Positions 1-9,706 of a DNA stretch of 64,000 nt are shown here, in pieces (the first letter of the stretch is position 1; each line of letters starts with the position of its first letter). The stretch is from Marinobacter bohaiensis (GTDB lineage Bacteria > Pseudomonadota > Gammaproteobacteria > Pseudomonadales > Oleiphilaceae), in assembly GCF_003258515.1 (NCBI RefSeq), contig NZ_QGEH01000001.1, positions 1 through 64,000 on the forward strand, written 5' to 3'. Position numbers and translations under genes: made by a program. The notes beneath the pieces were generated by a model that saw nothing but the letters and a program-made list of their open reading frames with translations, did not search any database and was not told the origin of the DNA.

Positions 1-1068
1 ATCCCCGGCGACAAGACCTGGCGCCCCAAGACGCCGAACCGCCCGATCATGGACGGCCCGCAGATCGCGATCGTCACCGGCCCGGCCGGCGAAGAGATCC
101 ACTGCGATGCGCACGGCCGGGTCAAAGTAAGATTTCCCTGGGATCGCTACAGCCAAAATGACGAACACAGCAGCGCCTGGCTGCGGGTCAGCCAGGGCTG
201 GGCCGGGGGCAACTACGGCTTCATGGCCCTGCCGCGCATCGGCCACGAAGTCATCGTCTCCTTCCTGGACGGGGATCCGGACCAGCCGATCATCACCGGG
301 CGCACCTACCACGCCACCAACACGCCGCCCTACGCGCTGCCGGAGCACAAGACAAGAACCACCCTGAAAACCCAGACCCACAAGGGCGAAGGTTCCAACG
401 AACTGCGCTTCGAGGACGAGGCGGACAAGGAACAGATCTACGTCCACGCCCAGAAAGACCTGGACCTGCTCACCGAGAACGACCGCACCGAAGTGGTCCA
501 CAACAACAGCCACCTGACTGTCGACCAGGACCGTTACACCCAGATCCAGGCCAACGACCACAGCACCGTGACCGGCGAGAAGCGGGAGAAAGTCGGGGCA
601 GACCACAGCTTCGACGTCACCGGCAGCCTCCACATCAGGGCCGGCACCGCCTGGCTCAGCGAATCCGGCCAGGAACTGCACGTCAAGGCCGGCCAGAAAG
701 CCGTCATCGAAGCCGGCGCCGAAATCACCCTCAAAGGCGGCGGCAGCTTCGTCAAGATCGACCCCAGCGGCGTGGCACTGAGCGGCCCCGCGATCAACCT
801 CAACGCCGGCGGCTCGGCCGGGAGTGGCTCGGGGCAGGCGGCGAAGGTGCCGGAGGTGCCTCAGGGGTTGGCGGCGCATACGGGGGCGAAAGTAGAGCCC
901 GTGGCTCTGGCCGAAGTCGCCCAGCGCGCCGATGCCAAACCGGTGGTTGCGCACCGCCTGAAACAGGGCCGGATTCAGCGTACAGCCTTGGTCGAACAGT
1001 GCCAGGAACAGCCGGACGGTACGTGCCCGCTCAGTGATTGCCCCTGTGGCAAATCGGCCACGGCATAG
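1..1068 (+). CDS. vgrG: Type VI secretion tip protein VgrG, C-terminal part (5' end outside window)
   Basis: This is the C-terminal part of the trimeric spike that caps the Hcp tube of the type VI secretion system and carries effectors. The frame is open from base 1, so the start lies upstream and the ATG at 49 is internal. The first ~110 residues are the gp5-like OB-fold, with the typical stretch '[11 protein letters not shown]' and a '[27 protein letters not shown]' type segment. The DUF2345 beta-helix region follows (for example '[20 protein letters not shown]'), then a Gly/Ser/Ala linker and a distinct tail ending in a cysteine cluster (C-x9-C-x4-C-x-C). The tail differs from a plain VgrG end and may dock the adaptor/effector encoded next. 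Family call is sure; the role of the tail is inference. Confidence 0.95.
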   Translation: MPGDKTWRPKTPNRPIMDGPQIAIVTGPAGEEIHCDAHGRVKVRFPWDRYSQNDEHSSAWLRVSQGWAGGNYGFMALPRIGHEVIVSFLDGDPDQPIITGRTYHATNTPPYALPEHKTRTTLKTQTHKGEGSNELRFEDEADKEQIYVHAQKDLDLLTENDRTEVVHNNSHLTVDQDRYTQIQANDHSTVTGEKREKVGADHSFDVTGSLHIRAGTAWLSESGQELHVKAGQKAVIEAGAEITLKGGGSFVKIDPSGVALSGPAINLNAGGSAGSGSGQAAKVPEVPQGLAAHTGAKVEPVALAEVAQRADAKPVVAHRLKQGRIQRTALVEQCQEQPDGTCPLSDCPCGKSATA

Positions 1069-1076
1069 AAGGGCTG

Positions 1077-1646
1077 ATGATCATGAAGCCGAAGCTGAAC
1101 AGCAAGACCGTGTTCGTCATTATCGAGGGTCATCCAAAGCGGCCCGTATTACCTGTTTTGTACGAACTGGAGCCAAAGCCTCAATGGCAGTATCTGTTTG
1201 CGGACACCGAATGGAGTCCCTACCAATCGGAAAGTCCCTTCCTGGTAGCCACAGAAGCCGGCTCCGCTTTTCTGAGCCATGTCATCTCCGAAATGCAGGA
1301 TCCTGACGGTTGGCGCGGCCTGATCCTGGAATCTTCAGAGGATTTTGATGCGGTTATGGGCTGGGCCCGGCAGCGCCTGACGGTTGCCTTTGATCCGCCC
1401 CGCACGGGCTTGCTGCGTTACTACGATCCGCTCATCTGGCATGAGCTCTGTTCAGTGAATGAAACGGCCAGCCGCATGATCCAGCAGGGGCACTATTGGT
1501 TGGAGGAGGGCGATTCAGGCCAGTGGCGCTCCATCGAATACCCGGAACCCGTTTCAGATCCAGCAGGGCCCAGCCTCAGCCCGGTTCAGCTCCAGGCGCT
1601 TTCAGCCCTCGCCAGCCGCCGCAACAGCGGCCAGTCCCCCAGTTAA
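1077..1646 (+). CDS. DUF4123 domain protein, probable T6SS effector adaptor/chaperone
   Basis: This protein of about 189 residues resembles DUF4123 (Tap/Tec) adaptors, which load a cognate effector onto VgrG. It shows the usual pattern of a hydrophobic start 'VFVIIEG', a mid segment 'SPFLVA', then 'GWARQRLTVAFDPPRTGLLRYYDPLI', matching the family's R-F-Y-D-P block. It starts just after the vgrG stop. ATG 1077 or ATG 1083 both follow an AGAAGG ribosome site at 1067; the longer frame from 1038 would overlap vgrG and has no such site. It lies 12 bp before the big effector gene, the standard vgrG-adaptor-effector order. The assignment rests on pattern and context, not on a search. Confidence 0.8.
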   Translation: MIMKPKLNSKTVFVIIEGHPKRPVLPVLYELEPKPQWQYLFADTEWSPYQSESPFLVATEAGSAFLSHVISEMQDPDGWRGLILESSEDFDAVMGWARQRLTVAFDPPRTGLLRYYDPLIWHELCSVNETASRMIQQGHYWLEEGDSGQWRSIEYPEPVSDPAGPSLSPVQLQALSALASRRNSGQSPS

Positions 1647-1658
1647 AGGAAGACAAGG

Positions 1659-4600
1659 ATGTCGGAAAATCAATCGAGCCAAGCGTCTGCCAGCACCGGT
1701 CCGGCCTGTGAAGGCGAGAACCTGATCATTGAAGTGATTGGCAAACAACACCCTGAAGGTCAGGCGTTTCGCCTTTACGACACCACGGACATGGTTCAGC
1801 AGGAATGGCTGGAGAGCCAGGTCAAACAGGAAGAGCTGGACGATAGCATCCTGCACGTCTGGCCGATGAAAGGCGAGGCCGACAAAAACGTCTGGCTGGA
1901 GATAGCGGCTGACGAAGGTGCGCCGATCCGGGTGCCGTTTCTGAAGGAGGAAGGGGCTGTTGAGCGGCAGGAAGAGCGCCAGAAGCATGTGATCCTTCCC
2001 GTGGTTCCGGCGACATTGATCCAGGGCGTCACTCTGAAGGAAAGCAACCCAGCCCATCACGTCATGCTGCGTGCAGGTTTTCTCTATTTATTTCATCAGG
2101 GAAAACTCTGGAGAGAAATTGAAATCCGAATCTCCGAACAGGGTGTGACCACTTACCACGACGTTCCAATATCGCAGTACCGTGCAGATGGTGGGTTCGA
2201 GTACGGTTCCCGAAAAGCGACGGGCAAGGGTTTGTCGGAGATCTGGTTGCCTGCCCGCATAGATGGTGCTTGGCTGGATATCCAGGTGGCCTACAGTGAG
2301 TTTCAACTGCCTTCCGCCCGTTTGAGCTATTTCGAGAAAACAGGCCGAAATCGAGAAGACCGGTTCAATCTCATTAATCTTGAGATCAGAGCGCCGGAGA
2401 CTGAAGAGGGTGAAACGCGCCGGCTCGGCACCGGGCCTGAACATGCTTTTCTCGCCGAGAAACTGGATCCCCAGCGGTCTCGCAAACCGGCAGCAGAGTG
2501 GCAGTGTGACCGCCCTGAACGCTACCTGTGTGATGTTAATGGTGAATACCCCACAACGAGTTGGAATGACGCCAAAGCCATACACCAAAGGCAAGAGTCC
2601 CAAGAGCCACAGGATGAGATATATGACGACGAACGCCCGGAAATGGGCGCTTTATCGCTTTGCCTTGAAAGAACCTTGGAAGAACTGGAAAGCAGCAACG
2701 ACAACGCAGACGAAGCAACGCAAGAGGATCAGAGCGATAACGCCGGGGCTTCGGAGCCTTCACTCTGGGAATCAGGCGGTCAGTGTGTTCCTGACGCTTT
2801 GCAGGATGCACGGGATCGAGGCATTGGATGCATCTCGGTAGACGATGGCATTTATCGTCTACGCTATCTTACCCAGCGAAAGTTGATTGCTGACTGGTTC
2901 AACAGTGCGGCGGTAAGAAGGGCCAAATGTCGGCCCTATTTCGATTCGGCATTTCTTGTCCATTCCACCATCGTGCCTTCCGACTTCGATGGTAAGCCAA
3001 ACCCTCTCCACAAGTTTATTTCGGAGCTGTCTTCAACCGGCCGCAATGAAATTGATCGTTCGGTTGCGAACTCTGAACGGACGATGGCGCAACGGTATTT
3101 TGAGCATCTCCAGCGTGACTTATTGGTCGCCGTTAACAATATTGGAATACAAAGCGCGTTGACCGATATGTTTACGTGCGATGGTTTCGACTACGCCGGA
3201 GCGTTTCAGTTCGTCAGCGGTATCATGAAGGATCTGGTAAAAGACTCTCGCGAAGCCGATGCACTGAACCTGCACAAAGGCGACACCTCAGAAAACGATG
3301 CAAAGCAATGGTTTCGAGGCTTTTGTCGGGGCGAGAACAGTGCTTCGCTCTATAGCATTCTTTTCCCCAAGGCAACTCCCGAAACGCTCGAATCCCCATA
3401 CGTTGTGCCAGGTGAGCTGGAAGAAAACGATGGCAGCGGTCTGTTTCGCGGGACCGAGCTAGCGAAGTTGGAGAATGCGGACTTGCCTAAGGTGGAAGAC
3501 GTCCAGTCGTTTCACGGTCTCGAACTCGTTGCGGCCGCAAGTGAGGGCGCTTTCACGTCGATGCTGGCATTCTATGTGCGGGCTGGCAGTGGGATTCTGA
3601 TGAATATCCACGGCGAACTTTGGTCAGCCATTCATGACGCGGAGAAAAAGCTGACCGATGATCCTGAATTCAAGAAGAAGCGCCAGGAGTTGGCGGACCT
3701 CGACAAGCAGCTGAAAGAAGTCAATGACGAGCGAGGGAACCTGAGGAAACAAAGAGCGGACGCTAGAAATACCGTCGCAAGAGCCGATGAACTGTATGAA
3801 GAGCTTGGCGAACAAAAAAGGAACTTGCAGCAAGCCAGACAAGTAAAAGCAAGGCAGTTGAACGCGATCAATAGCAAGGCCATAACCGCAAAGATGCGTT
3901 TGTACGCAGGATCCTTACAGCAGATTCGAGCCTCACTACCCAAATTTTGGGGTGAAATGACGTTTGAGCGACTTTCCAAGGCTCTGCAAAGTGATTATTA
4001 CGTGATTGGCTGGCTGGATGATTTGGCCGATGAATCGAACATGAACCAAGGTGTTCGAGTTTTTGGTGACATCTTTGATGACAGCACCGGAGAACGAACG
4101 GCTGTCGCATCGACCAATCGAAGGCGGGCGAACGCTCAGGGGATTGACTCGGAAGTGCCAGAAGAAGCGCGGCTTCTCGTCTTACCGAAGAGTGCCAAGG
4201 CGGCAAAGGCTCTGTTCGAACTCAGCAGCAAGGAAAGTGCGGTCATCGCGGCAGAGAAACAGGCAGAGGCGGCCAGGAAGGCTTTCGTTGAAGGGGGAGA
4301 AGCGAGTATCAACGCCCGGCAGCGTCTTCAAACTGCAACTGAACAACTTGATGAGGCAAGTAAAAAATTCAAGTCGCTTACATCACGGATGGGTTCGCTG
4401 CGAGAGGATATAGATGCTCCGAAAAAGGTCATTGCCGAAACTAGGGGTGGGGTAGCATATCGCTCTTTGAATACTCCTGTTTTGCCGGCATTTGTCATGT
4501 TAGTAGAGGCATATAACGTTACCGCTAACTCAAGCTCCTTTTCCGCCCTAACCAGGAAGCGGGGCGGAAACAGAGCTATGGCGGGGATGGGGAGTGCTTT

Positions 4601-5723
4601 GTACGATTTTACTGTTACGGCAAGCATTCTTGCAGAAAGATTCAAGAACGCGATACCAGCACAACTTGGCCGGACGAGTCGATTCGTTACGGCTATTTCA
4701 GCAAAGTTGGACAGAAATGTTGGCGGTTTGGTCGGAATAGTGCTGGAAAAGTTGGTGGGCGGACCGGTTGTTATGAGAGCTGCACTGGGTGCAGCAGGCG
4801 CTTTTGCTACCGGCGTTATATTTTTGTTCGATGCTTCTCATGCTTTTGACATGGGCAACACCGGTCTCGGCATTAGTTACAGTCTGCTTGCTGCCGGCAG
4901 TTTCGCTATGGTGATCAACGGCATTTTTGGCGCGGGCCTTATACTGGGCCCCATATGGTGGCTGGTCATTGGAATTGCACTATCGGTTGCGGGAGCACTT
5001 GGTGTTTGGTGGTTTAGCGAGGATCCAATCGAGACCTGGATGCGTCACGGGCCGTTTGGTGATTTGACGGAACTGGCTTTTCTTAAAGATCCTGACGAAG
5101 CGTACTACCGATTGATCAGTTTGTTAATGGGAGTACGAATATCTCTTGAGCCGAACGATAAACGCTCTGACGTGCTAAATGGAACCATCGAGAGCGAAGG
5201 TAAGCTCCTGGAAGCACAACTTGCGGCAGATTCCTGTTTGCGGATTGAGAGTTCCATTCCTGGTTTGTTCGAAGATGCCGAGCACAAAAGAGTGGACGCT
5301 TACTTGCGTCTGATAGAAAAAGTTGATGCACACGTCGATTCCAACCCCTCTGAAAAAACGGGTCGAGGCCGGGTTGAATTGCCTCCAGGGGAACGCCTTA
5401 TTGGGGGCGAGGAACTGAAAAGGTATGCCTTGTATGAAGAGAAGATAGATAACGGATGGCTTGTTTATTTAAAGGCTCCCCAGCCCCGTAGAGTTGAAAA
5501 TAGAACCTGGTTTGGAGGCACACGAACAAGTTTGTATACCTATGTTTGGAGCGTAAGGGCCCAGATTCACGTCCAGGACGAAGGGCGTGAGGTGGTATTC
5601 CCGGCACCGCCACCAGACGATCCATTGAAGTATGATAAGACAGATCTGGACCATACAACGCCGGACTTTTCGGAAACGGGCAAAGATTTCTGGTTCGATG
5701 AGAAGGTTAATCAAAATGGATGA
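1659..5723 (+). CDS. Large MIX-type (VasX-like) T6SS effector with C-terminal membrane segments
   Basis: This 1354-residue protein is probably the toxin delivered by the upstream VgrG. Residues 137-145 read LRAGFLYLF, an exact fit to the hRxGhhYhh core of the MIX motif that marks many T6SS effectors. Two charged regions likely to form coiled coils lie near residues 660-740 and 855-920. Three hydrophobic helices sit at about 1040-1058, 1072-1090 and 1094-1118, followed by a soluble tail, an arrangement like pore-forming VasX-class effectors. A ribosome site (AAGGA) precedes the ATG. The gene looks clearly richer in A and T than its neighbours, suggesting acquisition. It overlaps the next gene by 8 bp. 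Membrane disruption as the toxic act is inferred from the helices and family; no enzymatic motif was seen. Confidence 0.8.
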   Translation: MSENQSSQASASTGPACEGENLIIEVIGKQHPEGQAFRLYDTTDMVQQEWLESQVKQEELDDSILHVWPMKGEADKNVWLEIAADEGAPIRVPFLKEEGAVERQEERQKHVILPVVPATLIQGVTLKESNPAHHVMLRAGFLYLFHQGKLWREIEIRISEQGVTTYHDVPISQYRADGGFEYGSRKATGKGLSEIWLPARIDGAWLDIQVAYSEFQLPSARLSYFEKTGRNREDRFNLINLEIRAPETEEGETRRLGTGPEHAFLAEKLDPQRSRKPAAEWQCDRPERYLCDVNGEYPTTSWNDAKAIHQRQESQEPQDEIYDDERPEMGALSLCLERTLEELESSNDNADEATQEDQSDNAGASEPSLWESGGQCVPDALQDARDRGIGCISVDDGIYRLRYLTQRKLIADWFNSAAVRRAKCRPYFDSAFLVHSTIVPSDFDGKPNPLHKFISELSSTGRNEIDRSVANSERTMAQRYFEHLQRDLLVAVNNIGIQSALTDMFTCDGFDYAGAFQFVSGIMKDLVKDSREADALNLHKGDTSENDAKQWFRGFCRGENSASLYSILFPKATPETLESPYVVPGELEENDGSGLFRGTELAKLENADLPKVEDVQSFHGLELVAAASEGAFTSMLAFYVRAGSGILMNIHGELWSAIHDAEKKLTDDPEFKKKRQELADLDKQLKEVNDERGNLRKQRADARNTVARADELYEELGEQKRNLQQARQVKARQLNAINSKAITAKMRLYAGSLQQIRASLPKFWGEMTFERLSKALQSDYYVIGWLDDLADESNMNQGVRVFGDIFDDSTGERTAVASTNRRRANAQGIDSEVPEEARLLVLPKSAKAAKALFELSSKESAVIAAEKQAEAARKAFVEGGEASINARQRLQTATEQLDEASKKFKSLTSRMGSLREDIDAPKKVIAETRGGVAYRSLNTPVLPAFVMLVEAYNVTANSSSFSALTRKRGGNRAMAGMGSALYDFTVTASILAERFKNAIPAQLGRTSRFVTAISAKLDRNVGGLVGIVLEKLVGGPVVMRAALGAAGAFATGVIFLFDASHAFDMGNTGLGISYSLLAAGSFAMVINGIFGAGLILGPIWWLVIGIALSVAGALGVWWFSEDPIETWMRHGPFGDLTELAFLKDPDEAYYRLISLLMGVRISLEPNDKRSDVLNGTIESEGKLLEAQLAADSCLRIESSIPGLFEDAEHKRVDAYLRLIEKVDAHVDSNPSEKTGRGRVELPPGERLIGGEELKRYALYEEKIDNGWLVYLKAPQPRRVENRTWFGGTRTSLYTYVWSVRAQIHVQDEGREVVFPAPPPDDPLKYDKTDLDHTTPDFSETGKDFWFDEKVNQNG

Positions 5724-6771
5724 TTTGGCGGCAATGAAAGACGGGGTTGATGGTTATTATGGGAATTCAGCCTACCATCCGGATAAGCTGCCACGGCAGC
5801 GGCCGCAACTCTCGGATCCCAATCAGTCGGCGCTAAAACGCATGACGGCAGTCCGCTTACCGTGGGGGCATGCAGAAGACGTTGTACCCGACAGAGTTTA
5901 TAACGTCGCAACGCCGGAGTTGCTGCGTAAGATTGAGCAACATGGCAGTTTGCTCGACAGCATTAATGATCAGGGGGAAATGGATCATGAGTGCTTCCGT
6001 TTTGCGCCGCTGGCCAGGCGAGTTCTGCTCTTGGATCTAGCAGAGGGATTTTCCAGGCTTGCCTTGAAGATTTTGTTTCCTCTTACCATTGCTACCGTAT
6101 TGTTAGGTTGGTTTTCTTCTTCGGAAATGCATTACTGGCAACGAACGATAGGTGATTGGGATTTTTTCGTTTGGCTGTTTGGTATACCCGGAGGAATTTG
6201 GTTAATCTCACGCCTGCTTATTAAGTACTGTCTCCGCTGGGTGTTGAAAGCCGGAAAAGGTCCTATATGGGAGCTCAACAGACGCACCGGTATCGTGACC
6301 GTCTGGAAGTACCCATTCAAAATCCCGTTTATTCCGCGCGGCAAACCAGATGCCAAACAGTTCCCGTTTATCGAGTTCGATGCCTGGGTCAGCGCCCGAG
6401 CAGACCGCTATGGTGCGTTGAACCGGCTGCGGCTTTTCCACCGGTACAGCCAGTGCGAAGTCGACATAGGAGCGGCGACGGGCGATCACAGCCTGCCCGA
6501 GTCCTGTTATGCCATGTGGGATTTTATCCAGAACTACATGGACGTCAGCCGACCCCTGCCTGATATTCCGGTATTGGAACCCTATCGCCACAAGGACCCG
6601 GTGACCGCCGAGCACGATCGTCAAACCAACCGCCCGGAACGCTATTGGCGTGATATGGACGATGAGACGTTCAAGGCCTGCGAGAGCGAAATGAACCTCA
6701 ACGTGCGAATGATGAGCATGCTGAGCCGGGAAAATATTATGGCCGGCAAGGTCGTATACTCAAGTAGTTAG
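5716..6771 (+). CDS. Membrane protein, probable immunity partner of the T6SS effector (DUF6708-like)
   Basis: This 351-residue protein starts at ATG 5716, inside the end of the effector gene (8 bp overlap) and 9 nt after a GAGAAGG ribosome site, so the two are translationally coupled. It has a soluble N-terminal region, two membrane helices at about residues 116-133 and 150-171, and a C-terminal cytoplasmic-looking domain with 'GPIWELNRRTGIVTVW', a pattern like the DUF6708 proteins often found beside T6SS effectors. Position and membrane topology fit an immunity protein that protects against a membrane-active toxin, as for VasX. The base composition of the first half is also AT-rich. Immunity is inferred from context; an accessory chaperone role is the main alternative. 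Confidence 0.6.
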   Translation: MDDLAAMKDGVDGYYGNSAYHPDKLPRQRPQLSDPNQSALKRMTAVRLPWGHAEDVVPDRVYNVATPELLRKIEQHGSLLDSINDQGEMDHECFRFAPLARRVLLLDLAEGFSRLALKILFPLTIATVLLGWFSSSEMHYWQRTIGDWDFFVWLFGIPGGIWLISRLLIKYCLRWVLKAGKGPIWELNRRTGIVTVWKYPFKIPFIPRGKPDAKQFPFIEFDAWVSARADRYGALNRLRLFHRYSQCEVDIGAATGDHSLPESCYAMWDFIQNYMDVSRPLPDIPVLEPYRHKDPVTAEHDRQTNRPERYWRDMDDETFKACESEMNLNVRMMSMLSRENIMAGKVVYSSS

Positions 6772-6998
6772 GCCATGCGTTTTTATGGCGAGCAAAGCGA
6801 GCACGGGAAGTTCGTTTTGCTTCCCACCCCGTTAATGATCTCAGTCGGCAAGCCGAAGGCCGTTAAACCGTTGCTTGGCCCGCGATATTCCTCGAAACTG
6901 TAGCCACCTCGCAAAACCCGCCCCCATAACCGATCCTTACCGCTATGGAAGCGGACAAACCCGCATCAGACAGCCGTCAACAACAGAGGCCAACCGCC

Positions 6999-7478
6999 AT
7001 GCCCGGAACCCAACGTGAAGTAACCCTGAGATTCCTTGCCGAGCCGACCGACCAGAACTTCGGTGGCAAGGTCCACGGCGGGGCTGTGATGAAGTGGATC
7101 GATCTGGCGGCCTATGCCTGCGCCGCGGGGTGGAGCGGTAAGTACTGCATCACCGCCTACGCCGGCGGGATCCGGTTCGTGAAGCCGATCCTGGTGGGCA
7201 ATCTGGTGGAGGTGAACGCCAAGGTGGTGCTCACCGGGAACACGTCCATGCACATCGCCATCGATGTGGAGGCCGGGCACCCGACGGAAACGGAGCGTTC
7301 GACCACCACCCGCTGCATCGTGATCATGGTGGCGGTGGACGATCAGGGCCAGCCGAGTCCGATCCCGGCCTGGGTGCCGACGGATCCGATCGACATCGAG
7401 CAGCGGGATTCCGCCCAGCGGCTGATGGACATGCGCAAGAAGCTGCAGGAGGAGACGGTGCACGTGCACGGGCTTTGA
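6999..7478 (+). CDS. Acyl-CoA thioesterase, hotdog fold (YciA/BACH type)
   Basis: This is a cytosolic acyl-CoA hydrolase of about 159 residues. The N-terminal 'REVTLRFLAEPTDQNFGGKVHGGAVMKWID' type stretch is the hallmark of the YciA/BACH branch: the conserved N-x-x-G-x-V-H-G-G loop followed by the hot-dog helix. The body 'GGIRFVKPILVGNLVEV' and 'TRCIVIMVAVDDQG' complete the fold. I prefer ATG 6999 because a CAGAGG site lies 9 nt upstream; ATG 6945 in frame would add 18 low-complexity residues without a good ribosome site. It stands alone, followed by the ligase gene 91 bp later. Substrate chain length cannot be read from the sequence. Confidence 0.85.
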   Translation: MPGTQREVTLRFLAEPTDQNFGGKVHGGAVMKWIDLAAYACAAGWSGKYCITAYAGGIRFVKPILVGNLVEVNAKVVLTGNTSMHIAIDVEAGHPTETERSTTTRCIVIMVAVDDQGQPSPIPAWVPTDPIDIEQRDSAQRLMDMRKKLQEETVHVHGL

Positions 7479-7569
7479 TCGCCGCCTGTAAACTGCCGAT
7501 GGGCAGCCGGCCTCACGGAGGGGGCCGCTGACCACACGCGTTTTCATTCAATGACACAGGGAGTGTGCC

Positions 7570-8436
7570 ATGACCCATACCCACCCGCGCCCGTGGGCGC
7601 CCTTTCTTGTTCTCGTTCTCGTTTTTCTGTTGGCCGGGCCGGCGATGGCCGGTGTCCCGCAGCTCACGTTGGCCCAGGTGTACGAGCAGGGCGTGCCCCT
7701 GGAAGACTACTGGGTCAGCGAAAAGCTGGACGGCGTGCGCGCCTATTGGGACGGTGACAAGCTCGTCTCGCGCCAGGGCCACCGCTTTCACGCGCCCGAC
7801 TGGTTCACCCGGGATTTTCCGGACACGCCCATGGACGGCGAGCTCTGGTTGGGGCGCGGCACCTTCTCTGAGCTGTCCGGGGTGGTGCGTAAGCTTGAGC
7901 CGGTGGATGCCGAATGGCGCCAGGTCCACTACGAGATCTTCGACCTGCCGGCGCATCCCGGGCCCTTCTCGGAACGCGTTGCGGCGATGCAGCGCCTGCT
8001 GCAACCCTCGCCATCGCCCTACCTGTCGATGATCGAACAAACCCGGGGCACCACTCACGCGGCGCTAATGGGCCGACTCGACGATGTGGTGGCCGCTGGC
8101 GCCGAAGGGCTGATGCTCCATCGCGGCGACAGCCGCTACCACGCCGGCCGCAACGACGATCTGTTGAAGGTGAAAAAGTACCAGGACGCGGAAGCCGATG
8201 TGGTGGGCTATTCACCCGGCAAGGGCAAATACGAGGGCATGCTGGGTGCGCTGGTGGTGGAGCGGTCGGACGGGCGGCGATTCAAGCTGGGTACGGGCTT
8301 CAGCGACGAGCAGCGGGCGCATCCGCCGGCGATGGGGGCGACGGTCACCTACAAGTTCTACGGCTACACATCCACTGGCCTGCCGCGTTTCGCCAGTTTT
8401 ATGCGGGTGCGTGACGACGAGCCAGCGGAAGAATAG
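7570..8436 (+). CDS. ligE: Exported ATP-dependent DNA ligase (LigE type)
   Basis: This minimal ATP-dependent DNA ligase has 288 residues and no extra DNA-binding domains. A signal peptide (hydrophobic run at ~11-26, ending 'AGPAMAG') suggests a periplasmic enzyme, as described for proteobacterial Lig E. The nucleotidyltransferase motifs are visible: motif I K52-L-D-G-V-R with the adenylated lysine, motif III 'YEIFDLP', motif IV 'AEGLMLHRG' and motif V 'LLKVKKYQDAEADVVGY', then an OB domain. A GGGAG site precedes the ATG. LigE proteins are linked to repair of incoming or extracellular DNA. No competence genes lie nearby, so the biological role here is open. Confidence 0.9.
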   Translation: MTHTHPRPWAPFLVLVLVFLLAGPAMAGVPQLTLAQVYEQGVPLEDYWVSEKLDGVRAYWDGDKLVSRQGHRFHAPDWFTRDFPDTPMDGELWLGRGTFSELSGVVRKLEPVDAEWRQVHYEIFDLPAHPGPFSERVAAMQRLLQPSPSPYLSMIEQTRGTTHAALMGRLDDVVAAGAEGLMLHRGDSRYHAGRNDDLLKVKKYQDAEADVVGYSPGKGKYEGMLGALVVERSDGRRFKLGTGFSDEQRAHPPAMGATVTYKFYGYTSTGLPRFASFMRVRDDEPAEE

Positions 8437-8516
8437 TCGCCGGGTTGGGAGCGGTCGGGGCAGGGCGCTTTCAGAGGTTTTTAAGCGGTTCTTCAGAGGG
8501 TTCACCGCACGGCGGG

Positions 8517-9692
8517 CTAGCCCGGCCAGCGGTGAATCTGCTCGCCGATCAGCGTATCGCCCGCCACGTTGACCGGCCCTTCGCGGCCTTCGATGACGTG
8601 GCTGAGGTAATGATTGCCCTCGGTCTTGGCGTCCACCTTGGGCGTGTCGATGCCGGCATCCCGGGCAGCTTCCCGGAAGATGGCCGGTTTGACGATGGTG
8701 CGGATGTCCTCGGCACTGGCGTCGTCGAGTTGGCCCCAGCGCGCCAGGCGCGTGGTGAGCCAGTGAGCCTGGGACAGCCAGGGGAAGTTCGCACTGTCGC
8801 GGAAGAAGTGCTGGTGCAGGCGCGGGTGGAACAGTGAGAACGGGTGACCGTCCAGGGCCTGGACCTGGTTACCCAGGTAGCGTTCGTCCGAGAGGATGTC
8901 GCGCAGGGCCGGATGGTGGTCCGGGTCGTCCAGCCACTGGCAGGCGCGCAGCAGCACGCGGATCAGCCGGCGATGGATCTCGGGATGCTGTTCGGCCCAG
9001 TCCTGCCGCATGCCCAGCACTTTCTCCGGGGAGTTCTGCCAGATCTGGTGACCGGCGTGCAGGATGACGCCCAGGTCCTGCCATTCCAGCAGGCTGTTCC
9101 AGGGCTCACCCACGCAGCAGCCCTCGATGGCACCGGCGCGGAACGCGTCCATCATCTGGATGGGGGAAACCGGAACGATCTGGATGTGCTGGCGGGCGTC
9201 CGGGCCGGCCGATGCGACCCAGTCGCGCAGCTGCAGGTCGTGACTTGACCAGGGCGCGACCGACGCCAGCTGGATCGGCGAGCCGCGACGCTGGGCCACA
9301 TCGACCAGCGCGCGGGCCGAGGCCAGCGGGTCGTTGCGATCGGCGCCGGCGGACACCAGCTTGGGATAGAGGGACGTGGACACGGTGATGCCGTTGCCGT
9401 TGCGGCTCAGCACCATGGCGGTGGTGATGGGCACGCGCGGGCGATCCGTGGCCAGGGACATGGCCAGCGGCATGGGCGCCAGCATGTGGGCGCCGTCCAG
9501 CAGGCCAAACGACACCTTGTCGCGCAGGGACGCCCAGGACCCTTCACGGACCAGCTCCACGTCCAGGCCTTCGCGGAAGAACAGCCCCAGTTCGTGGGCG
9601 ATGATCAGCGGCGCACTGTCGAGCAGCGGAACGAAGCCCAGCCTCAACTTGAAGCCCTTGCGGCGGTGCAGCGGAATCGGGTCGGCCACCAT
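8517..9692 (-). CDS. nasS: Nitrate/nitrite sensor, NrtA-like periplasmic-binding fold (NasS)
   Basis: This 391-residue protein has the NrtA/CmpA-type binding fold ('LRLGFVPLLDSAPLIIAHELGLF' type start) and lacks a signal peptide, so it stays in the cytoplasm. It is encoded just downstream of an ANTAR regulator. That combination defines NasS of the NasS-NasT pair: without nitrate or nitrite NasS holds NasT inactive, and ligand binding frees it. A GGGAGGT ribosome site lies 5 nt before the ATG, and the nasT gene ends 14 bp upstream. The divergent nitrate reductase gene is the obvious target. An NrtA transport subunit is excluded by the missing signal peptide and the absence of permease or ATPase genes. 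Confidence 0.85.
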   Translation of the reverse strand: MVADPIPLHRRKGFKLRLGFVPLLDSAPLIIAHELGLFFREGLDVELVREGSWASLRDKVSFGLLDGAHMLAPMPLAMSLATDRPRVPITTAMVLSRNGNGITVSTSLYPKLVSAGADRNDPLASARALVDVAQRRGSPIQLASVAPWSSHDLQLRDWVASAGPDARQHIQIVPVSPIQMMDAFRAGAIEGCCVGEPWNSLLEWQDLGVILHAGHQIWQNSPEKVLGMRQDWAEQHPEIHRRLIRVLLRACQWLDDPDHHPALRDILSDERYLGNQVQALDGHPFSLFHPRLHQHFFRDSANFPWLSQAHWLTTRLARWGQLDDASAEDIRTIVKPAIFREAARDAGIDTPKVDAKTEGNHYLSHVIEGREGPVNVAGDTLIGEQIHRWPG

Positions 9693-9706
9693 CGGTACCT
9701 CCCGCG

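Noticed and set aside
1-6771. A complete T6SS gene cluster
   Set aside because: No TssA-M, Hcp or ClpV genes are present in the window; only the vgrG cargo module is seen.
6800-6830. GGGAAG...CTTCCC stem after the T6SS partner gene as a terminator
   Set aside because: It has a short stem and no T run, so it was not listed.
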